DNA of 12,129 nt from the NCBI GenBank assembly GCA_047621945.1, contig JBLHMK010000082.1, forward strand, positions 1 through 12,129. Direction: 5' to 3'. The notes beneath the pieces were generated by a model, which searched no databases, was not told the DNA's origin, and saw nothing but the letters and a program-made list of their open reading frames with translations. Of this stretch, positions 7,601-12,129 are shown piece after piece. The number at the start of each line of letters is the position of its first letter. Position 1 is the first letter of the stretch. The position numbers and the translations under genes were made by a program. Source of the stretch: JAFMKE01 sp047621945 (GTDB taxonomy: Bacteria > Bacteroidota > Bacteroidia > Chitinophagales > UBA8649).

Positions 7601-7894
7601 CTACATTAATTGTTTAAGCTTCCTAGCTAAAGATAAATCACCCTTCACCTTTAATAGTCCTTTTAAGGTAGCCATGAGTGGTTTGATTTCTTTATTTTGA
7701 AGTTTGAGATAGGTGTCTATGCTCATAGTAATCGTGCAATCAGCTTGACCATCCTGGTCAGACATGATATTAAAGTCTCCGCAGCCATCGATAAGCATGT
7801 ACTCTCCATCCATTACAAACTTTAATTTTTTACCAATAGGGTCTATGTGCTTAATTTTTTCAGCTAAATCTTCTCTTAGTTGTGTTACATTCAT
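7601..7894 (-). CDS. SCP2 sterol-binding domain protein
   Basis: This 97-residue single-domain protein has the SCP2 pattern. It includes the strand KLKFVMDGEYMLIDG, then QADCTITMSIDTYLKLQNKE, and the C-terminal LKGLLKVKGDLSLARKLKQL. In known SCP2 proteins this fold encloses a hydrophobic cavity for sterols, fatty acids or acyl chains. There is no export signal, so it should be cytosolic. It is the first gene of the operon with the sulfotransferase and DUF1214 genes. The likely job is to present or hold a hydrophobic substrate for the sulfotransferase, which is inferred from the 4-nt spacing. No strong Shine-Dalgarno or clear TAnnTTTG promoter is visible upstream. Confidence 0.85.
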   Translation of the reverse strand: MNVTQLREDLAEKIKHIDPIGKKLKFVMDGEYMLIDGCGDFNIMSDQDGQADCTITMSIDTYLKLQNKEIKPLMATLKGLLKVKGDLSLARKLKQLM

Positions 7895-8261
7895 TCTGTG
7901 AATTTATCTCTTACATCTTTTTGTTTCAAAAGAAGATGGTACGAGGTATGCGATTCGCACAATGAAGACATAATGAGCTTAGTGCGCTCTTGAATTATTT
8001 AAAAGTGAGACAACAAAAACCTTATAGAATTAAAAGCAATCAAATATTGATGTGGAAAGAGTTAGTTTTCAAAGTTCCTAGCAAAAGAATGCTAATCGAT
8101 TTTGAGGTATTAAACATTCTAAATGAACTCGTTATTTAATCATTGGGTTTGGAACGAAATCAGGTTTTCTTTTGCAAGGAATGCTAAATATCAGTTTTTA
8201 GGAATCCTGGTATAAAAAGGACGGGATTAGTATTGTTGAATAGTTGATTCCTTCATTATAA
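7895..8261. other. intergenic region, nothing recognisable
   Basis: This is the left part of a 660-bp gap between the SCP2 start and the secreted hydrolase stop. A plus-strand frame stays open from 7975 to 8139 (about 54 codons, with an internal ATG at 8050), but it has no ribosome site and resembles no family I know. It may be a decayed fragment. The SCP2 operon promoter should lie near 7900-7990 on the minus strand, but I can only see imperfect matches. Confidence 0.4.
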
Positions 8262-8400
8262 CTACATCAACACCCCCTCATTCGCTTGAGTGGCAAGAGG
8301 CCAATTAGTTTCGTAAAGCATTTCTCTTAAGTCAATTTCTATGAGCCGAAAAAGGCACAGCATCGGTATATCATTGGCCATGCCTTGAATGGGGTTTCGG
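8262..8400 (-). pseudogene. bestrophin-family C-terminal fragment
   Basis: On the minus strand this reads NPIQGMANDIPMLCL, then a segment through IEIDLREMLYETNW to NEGVLM and a TAG stop at 8262-8264. It is the C-terminal ~45 residues of a bestrophin-family channel, matching both the intact gene (10031-11065) and the pseudogene (4087-5114). About 90 nt next to the stop differ from the 4087 pseudogene at only about 5 positions. The stretch around 8355-8380 is closer to the intact gene. Homology stops abruptly near 8400. The rest of the gene is absent, so it cannot form a channel. Confidence 0.88.
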
Positions 8401-8554
8401 GAAATCTGACAACGCATCTGAACGAGTAACAAAACCATTATCTATGAAATACTCAACAAGTTTGGAAAAGGAAAGCTAAACCACAGGAGCAATTATAGGT
8501 GAATATTTATGGTGAGTAGTAACAATTAGGAGTTCAATAATAGTAGATATAAAA
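8401..8554. other. short intergenic segment beside the bestrophin fragment
   Basis: No bestrophin homology continues here. The minus strand has a coding-like stretch (stop at 8476-8478, open to the junction near 8400) reading KLVEYFIDNGFVTRSDALSD, which I cannot assign. It could be the tail of another gene brought in by the rearrangement that truncated the bestrophin copy. No terminator is evident between here and the secreted hydrolase stop at 8555. Confidence 0.3.
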
Positions 8555-10000
8555 CTAATCCGCAGATTTGATTAATTTTCCTTGATTTCTAGTTCCTTTG
8601 TTGTTTGTATATTCATAAAAATAAACACCTGGTATTAAGTCATAAGTATCTATTTCCTTAGACGAGGAACAGACCTCTGTTAGTATCACTTGGCCAAGTT
8701 GATCATATAAGATGAATTCGATAGTTTCATTTGTTAAAACGTCTATTGTAATTTGCCCCAAAAAAGGGTTAGGATAGACATTAGGCTTGCGACTAAGGGG
8801 CAAATCATTTATGGAGGTAACACACCGAGTACTGCGTTGGTCCAAATATTTTTTGGCTTCTAAAAAGGCAAAAGAGCCACAAACGTTGTGATTAAAAGCT
8901 CCTAAGTCCATTTTTTCCAATTGGGGTGATCCAGCTGCTGTCCAGGTGTTGAAGGCATTTTCCGCATTGAGGTAAGTCACTTGATCATCTCCTTGACAGT
9001 ACAGTATTTTCATTGGAGATAAGGGGTACCATCCGCGTACTAAATCATTATCCAATAGATTCAATCGCATGGGGTGCATAGAATCTGTCAGAAATTCCGT
9101 CATTACACTATCAATCAACATATCTCGTGGAACAGGAGTACAAAAATTATCCATATTTCCAACTCCAGTATTCCCCGCATAAAGTAATGGCGGGAGAATT
9201 GTGTCATAGGGTGAAACAAAATATTCTGAAGGATTAGAAAACAAGTTGCCATAAATCGACTGATAGGCTAAAATAATGTAAGGGAAATATGCCGGTGTAG
9301 GATATACATTAGTAGATGAAATCAAATCAACTTGGGCATATTTGAAATCATACGCGCCAGACATGGGCACCGATCCAGTAATCGTAAATTCTGAAGCATA
9401 GTTTTGTTCTATTTCTTTCACGGTCGCAGCAGTCACTGCTCCGCCTTGAGAGTAACCATAAAGAAATATTTCTCCGTTGAGCATGATATCTAAGCTATCT
9501 GCAATCGTTCTGGCCGCTCTTAATATATTGATGGTGGCTTGGGATTCCGAATCATTGTGGCTATAAGGAGGTATTGGAATGCGTGGATCAGCATCACCTA
9601 AGCCGAGATAGTCAGGCATAGCTACCGCGTATCCAGTTGATGCTATTATCGTATTGATATTCCATTGACCACCATTAAATTCACTCGCCACTTTTGACTT
9701 TTTCGTTTGCGTGCCATGACCATAGCTGGCAAGAGGTAAGGAACAATCACTATCTTTAGGAATCGCTAGGGCCCCACTCGCCTGTACTAAAGAATCGGGA
9801 TGTAAATAGGGGCATAAATAAACAACTTTATAATAGTCCACTTCATATATAGGATTAATTAAGCCTTCGGGTAGTCCAGCTTCTTCTATTATGGAGTTCA
9901 AGGAATCAATTGAAAAAGTAGCTAGTTTTTCAAAGGAAATTATTTGAGCGCTTAGACTTAAATTTAAGCATGTAAAGAATACAAATAGGTAGTTTTTCAT
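8555..10000 (-). CDS. secreted alpha/beta-hydrolase (lipase/esterase-like) with T9SS sorting domain
   Basis: This 481-residue exported protein has a Sec signal peptide at 1-19 (MKNYLFVFFTCLNLSLSAQ, cleavage near A18-Q19). The catalytic domain (~45-390) is an alpha/beta hydrolase of the secretory-lipase kind. It has YGHGT near residue 93 (oxyanion region), PDYLGLGD near 129-136, the nucleophile elbow GYSQGG with Ser184, an acidic residue at D338/D339 in QGDDQVTYLNAE, and His371 in AFNHNVCG. Residues ~405-481 form a type A type IX secretion sorting domain (NVYPNPFLGQITIDV, YDQLGQVIL, PGVYFYEY), which targets the enzyme across the outer membrane to the surface or medium. The substrate is probably an ester but is unknown. 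The gene starts 30 nt after the intact bestrophin stop on the same strand, so co-transcription is possible. Confidence 0.88.
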   Translation of the reverse strand: MKNYLFVFFTCLNLSLSAQIISFEKLATFSIDSLNSIIEEAGLPEGLINPIYEVDYYKVVYLCPYLHPDSLVQASGALAIPKDSDCSLPLASYGHGTQTKKSKVASEFNGGQWNINTIIASTGYAVAMPDYLGLGDADPRIPIPPYSHNDSESQATINILRAARTIADSLDIMLNGEIFLYGYSQGGAVTAATVKEIEQNYASEFTITGSVPMSGAYDFKYAQVDLISSTNVYPTPAYFPYIILAYQSIYGNLFSNPSEYFVSPYDTILPPLLYAGNTGVGNMDNFCTPVPRDMLIDSVMTEFLTDSMHPMRLNLLDNDLVRGWYPLSPMKILYCQGDDQVTYLNAENAFNTWTAAGSPQLEKMDLGAFNHNVCGSFAFLEAKKYLDQRSTRCVTSINDLPLSRKPNVYPNPFLGQITIDVLTNETIEFILYDQLGQVILTEVCSSSKEIDTYDLIPGVYFYEYTNNKGTRNQGKLIKSAD

Positions 10001-10030
10001 TTTTTTGTTTGGTTTTAAAATTAATAAAAT

Positions 10031-11065
10031 TTACATTAAAACACCTTCCTTAGCTTCAATGGCTGGAGGTAAATCTGTTTCATACAGCATTTCTCTTAAA
10101 TCGATTTCTATAACTCGACACAAGGACAGCATCGGTATATCATTGGCCATACCTTGAAAAGGATTCTCCGTATAGTCTCCAACAATTTCCATCATTACAT
10201 ATATCCATCCAATTAGCGCTGTTAAAGGAACAGAGAGCCATAATCCTGAACTCCCTATTTTAATCAACTCAGGAATCATACTGAAGGGCAATAATATGAT
10301 AAATATACCAACGAAATACCTGCTCATATTGGCATATTGCCTAGGTAATGGAAATTTTTTAATTCTTTCATTCTTTCCTTGAAGCGTGTAAAAACTTTTC
10401 AAGAGATTTGCCAATTCCATATGACGGAAATCTTCAATCAATCCCTCCTCCCTCAGCTGTGCTAAATCTCTTGATTGCTCATTGATAATTTGAGTGGCAG
10501 TATTCACATGCCCAAGCAAACGATCATGTTCTTCTTTGGGTAAGAATCGCCTTAAGTCAGACCGAGTCGTTTCATCGTCAATCAAACCTAGTCCAAATTT
10601 TTTTTGGTACATCTTAGCTGTTCTTCCAGTATGTCCATCTTGACTTGCATGTTCCCAAGGAGTAGAAACTAATAACTGACTTCTGTGTGCATATAGCCAT
10701 CCAATATGTCTGTACATTAATCGCTTTTTGATTTTATGAATTTCTTCTGCACGCACTTCTTTTTCAGTAAATAAATTGCTAACAAATCCATCTATCATCA
10801 TTCCCCAAGAACGACTATCATTCACTATGCCGCCCCAAATTTTACGCGCTTCCCACATCCTATCATAGGCTTGATTGTTCTTAAAACCCACATAAAAAGC
10901 TACAGCGGTTCCAACAACGGATACAGGCAACCAAGGAATGCTAATGGAAATGAATTCAAAATGATACAAGGCGGCAACTGCTCCCATCAAGATCAAGAGC
11001 CAGGCAACATGGTGAGCGGTCCAGGCGATTAAACTGCCTAAACTTATTCCTTTAGTTACTATCAT
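10031..11065 (-). CDS. bestrophin-family ion channel, intact
   Basis: This 344-residue inner-membrane protein is close to the usual bacterial bestrophin length. The start MIVTKGIS is supported by an in-frame stop shortly upstream and by the same start position in the 4087-5114 paralogue. Hydrophobic segments lie at ~15-35 and ~43-62, and a second pair at ~249-266 and ~274-293. Family motifs are FKNNQAYDRMWEARKIWGG (61-79) and GDYTENPFQGMANDIPML (296-313), the acidic-N-P-F signature of bestrophins. Bacterial relatives form pentameric channels; animal ones pass chloride, while the characterised Klebsiella one favours cations, so ion choice cannot be read here. The hydrolase gene follows 30 nt downstream. 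Two broken copies of this gene occur at 4087-5114 and 8262-8400. Confidence 0.92.
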   Translation of the reverse strand: MIVTKGISLGSLIAWTAHHVAWLLILMGAVAALYHFEFISISIPWLPVSVVGTAVAFYVGFKNNQAYDRMWEARKIWGGIVNDSRSWGMMIDGFVSNLFTEKEVRAEEIHKIKKRLMYRHIGWLYAHRSQLLVSTPWEHASQDGHTGRTAKMYQKKFGLGLIDDETTRSDLRRFLPKEEHDRLLGHVNTATQIINEQSRDLAQLREEGLIEDFRHMELANLLKSFYTLQGKNERIKKFPLPRQYANMSRYFVGIFIILLPFSMIPELIKIGSSGLWLSVPLTALIGWIYVMMEIVGDYTENPFQGMANDIPMLSLCRVIEIDLREMLYETDLPPAIEAKEGVLM

Positions 11066-11236
11066 GTTGTTTGAAATTTACTTTTTTATTCAGTTTTTAG
11101 ACCAAAGTGCTAAGTTAAAATTTAAATTAAAACTTCACGCAATCAGCTCTAATCATTCTCTTCAATAAGATTGCTAACAAGACTTTTCCTTCAAACAAAA
11201 GAATACTAAACTTGTTTGTAGCTTTACAAACTCAAA
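11066..11236. promoter_or_regulatory. divergent promoter region, bestrophin / YdjM-family genes
   Basis: The 171 bp between two divergent starts must hold both promoters. The sequence is AT-rich. TAAACTTG near 11208-11215 (plus) is one mismatch from TAnnTTTG, about 22 nt before the YdjM-family ATG. No convincing -33 boxes or operator palindromes were seen, so positions within the region are not assigned. Confidence 0.35.
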
Positions 11237-12129
11237 ATGGATTCATTAACTCAAATTATATTAGGAGCCGCAGCCGGTGAAGTGGTTCTAGGGAAGAAAA
11301 TTGGCAATCGTGCTCTGCTCTGGGGGGCCATAGCAGGAACGATTCCCGATTTAGATGTGCTAGGAGGACTATTCCTAAATAGTGTAGATAACATCTCTTT
11401 TCACAGAGGAATCAGTCACTCGATAACTTTCAGTGTGCTTGGAGCTTTCCTATTTGGGTGGTTAGTACATAAACTATATGAATTTCTAGATAGTAGACGA
11501 GAAAAACCTAGGCCAAAAGCAAGTTTAAAAGGCTGGCAATGGCTTTTCTTTTGGGGGCTTTTTACGCATCCCATCTTAGATTGCTTTACCATGTACGGTA
11601 CTGAATTATTCGCTCCTTTTTCAGATGCTCGAATAGCATGGGCTACTATATCAGTTGCAGACCCATTATACACTATTCCATTTTTAATCTGCTTAATTGT
11701 TGCTTCATTTTTTAAGCGAGAATCTAAGAAAAGGAGATTCTGGAATTACTTAGGAATTGGCTTAAGTTCCTGCTATTTGCTTTTTACGGTTGTCAATAAA
11801 CAACTGATTAATAATAAGTTTGAAGAGGCTCTAAGCGTAAACAACATAGCAGTAGAAAGATACAGCACAAATGCCTCTATTCTAAACAATATCTTATGGA
11901 GTTGTATGGCGGAAACTAAAGAAGCTTTTTATACGGCGCAGTATTCATGGTTCGATGAAGGAGAAATAGAATTTGTACGTATTGAGAAGAACCATGAGCT
12001 TATTCATAATATCGATGAAGACCCTACCATACTAGAACTTAGAAAGTTTAGTAAAGATTACTTTACGGTGATTCCAATCGGAGATCAACTCCAATACAAT
12101 GATTTGCGCTTTGGCACCTTCTATGGTAA
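11237..12129 (+). CDS. YdjM-family (DUF457) membrane-bound metal-dependent hydrolase, 3'-truncated
   Basis: The frame is open from ATG 11237 to the window edge, giving 297 complete codons with no stop, so the C-terminus lies outside. MDSLTQIILGAAAGE and GTIPDLDVLGG open the chain. FHRGISHSITF (H56, H61) and THPILDCFTMYG (H111, D115) follow. These conserved His/Asp positions are typical of the LexA-regulated YdjM/DUF457 family of predicted metal-dependent membrane hydrolases. Hydrophobic segments occur near 26-48, 62-80, 101-117, 143-159 and 169-186. After about residue 190 a soluble domain begins. It is divergent from the intact bestrophin gene, sharing a 171-bp intergenic region. No LexA-like palindrome was noticed there. 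The substrate is unknown. Confidence 0.82.
   Translation, partial: MDSLTQIILGAAAGEVVLGKKIGNRALLWGAIAGTIPDLDVLGGLFLNSVDNISFHRGISHSITFSVLGAFLFGWLVHKLYEFLDSRREKPRPKASLKGWQWLFFWGLFTHPILDCFTMYGTELFAPFSDARIAWATISVADPLYTIPFLICLIVASFFKRESKKRRFWNYLGIGLSSCYLLFTVVNKQLINNKFEEALSVNNIAVERYSTNASILNNILWSCMAETKEAFYTAQYSWFDEGEIEFVRIEKNHELIHNIDEDPTILELRKFSKDYFTVIPIGDQLQYNDLRFGTFYG

Noticed and set aside
7895..7990. TTCTTTTG on the minus strand as promoter of the SCP2 operon
   Set aside because: It lacks the A of the TAnnTTTG consensus, and the nearest TTG is about 28 nt upstream, outside the usual spacing.
11416..11673. Minus-strand 85-codon frame inside the YdjM-family gene
   Set aside because: It is antisense to the conserved HRGISHS and HPILD motif region and has no domain of its own.

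Overview
The window comes from an AT-rich member of the Bacteroidota. The strongest evidence is a secreted hydrolase (8555-10000) ending in a type IX secretion system sorting domain. A Bacteroidota-style IS6 transposase remnant, weak Shine-Dalgarno signals and a TAnnTTTG-type promoter candidate agree with this. No rRNA, tRNA or CRISPR array was seen. The genes at both window edges are cut: the PQQ-type beta-propeller gene at the left has lost its start, and the YdjM-family membrane hydrolase gene at the right has lost its end.

Left part (1-4078, plus strand). After the propeller gene lies a 581-bp gap that holds short direct repeats and the decayed end of an IS6-family element (terminal repeat at 1595-1606, N-terminal transposase codons to about 1439). 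Next comes a tight two-gene unit with overlapping ends. The first gene encodes a DUF2652 domain, which I read as a divergent class III nucleotidyl-cyclase fold, fused to an SRPBCC ligand-binding domain. The second encodes an HD phosphohydrolase domain fused to the membrane domain of Pycsar effectors (DUF5706/PycTM). A cyclase-like protein, a possible nucleotide-degrading domain and a nucleotide-gated-type membrane domain in one overlapping pair resemble a Pycsar-like signalling or defence module. This is the most interesting locus in the window.

Middle part (4087-8554, minus strand). A bestrophin-family channel pseudogene carries three deletions (-4, -1 and -2 nt), which exactly account for its length difference from the intact paralogue at 10031-11065. 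Beside it is a three-gene operon, transcribed SCP2 sterol-carrier domain, then sulfotransferase, then DUF1214 protein, with gaps of 4 and 9 nt. It is probably concerned with binding and modifying a hydrophobic substrate. Upstream of the operon is a 660-bp gap holding a third bestrophin copy, reduced to its C-terminal ~135 nt.

Right part (8555-12129). An intact bestrophin gene is followed 30 nt later by the secreted alpha/beta hydrolase, both on the minus strand. Divergent from them is the truncated YdjM-family gene. The three bestrophin copies, one intact, one frameshifted and one truncated, show that this stretch was shaped by duplication and decay.
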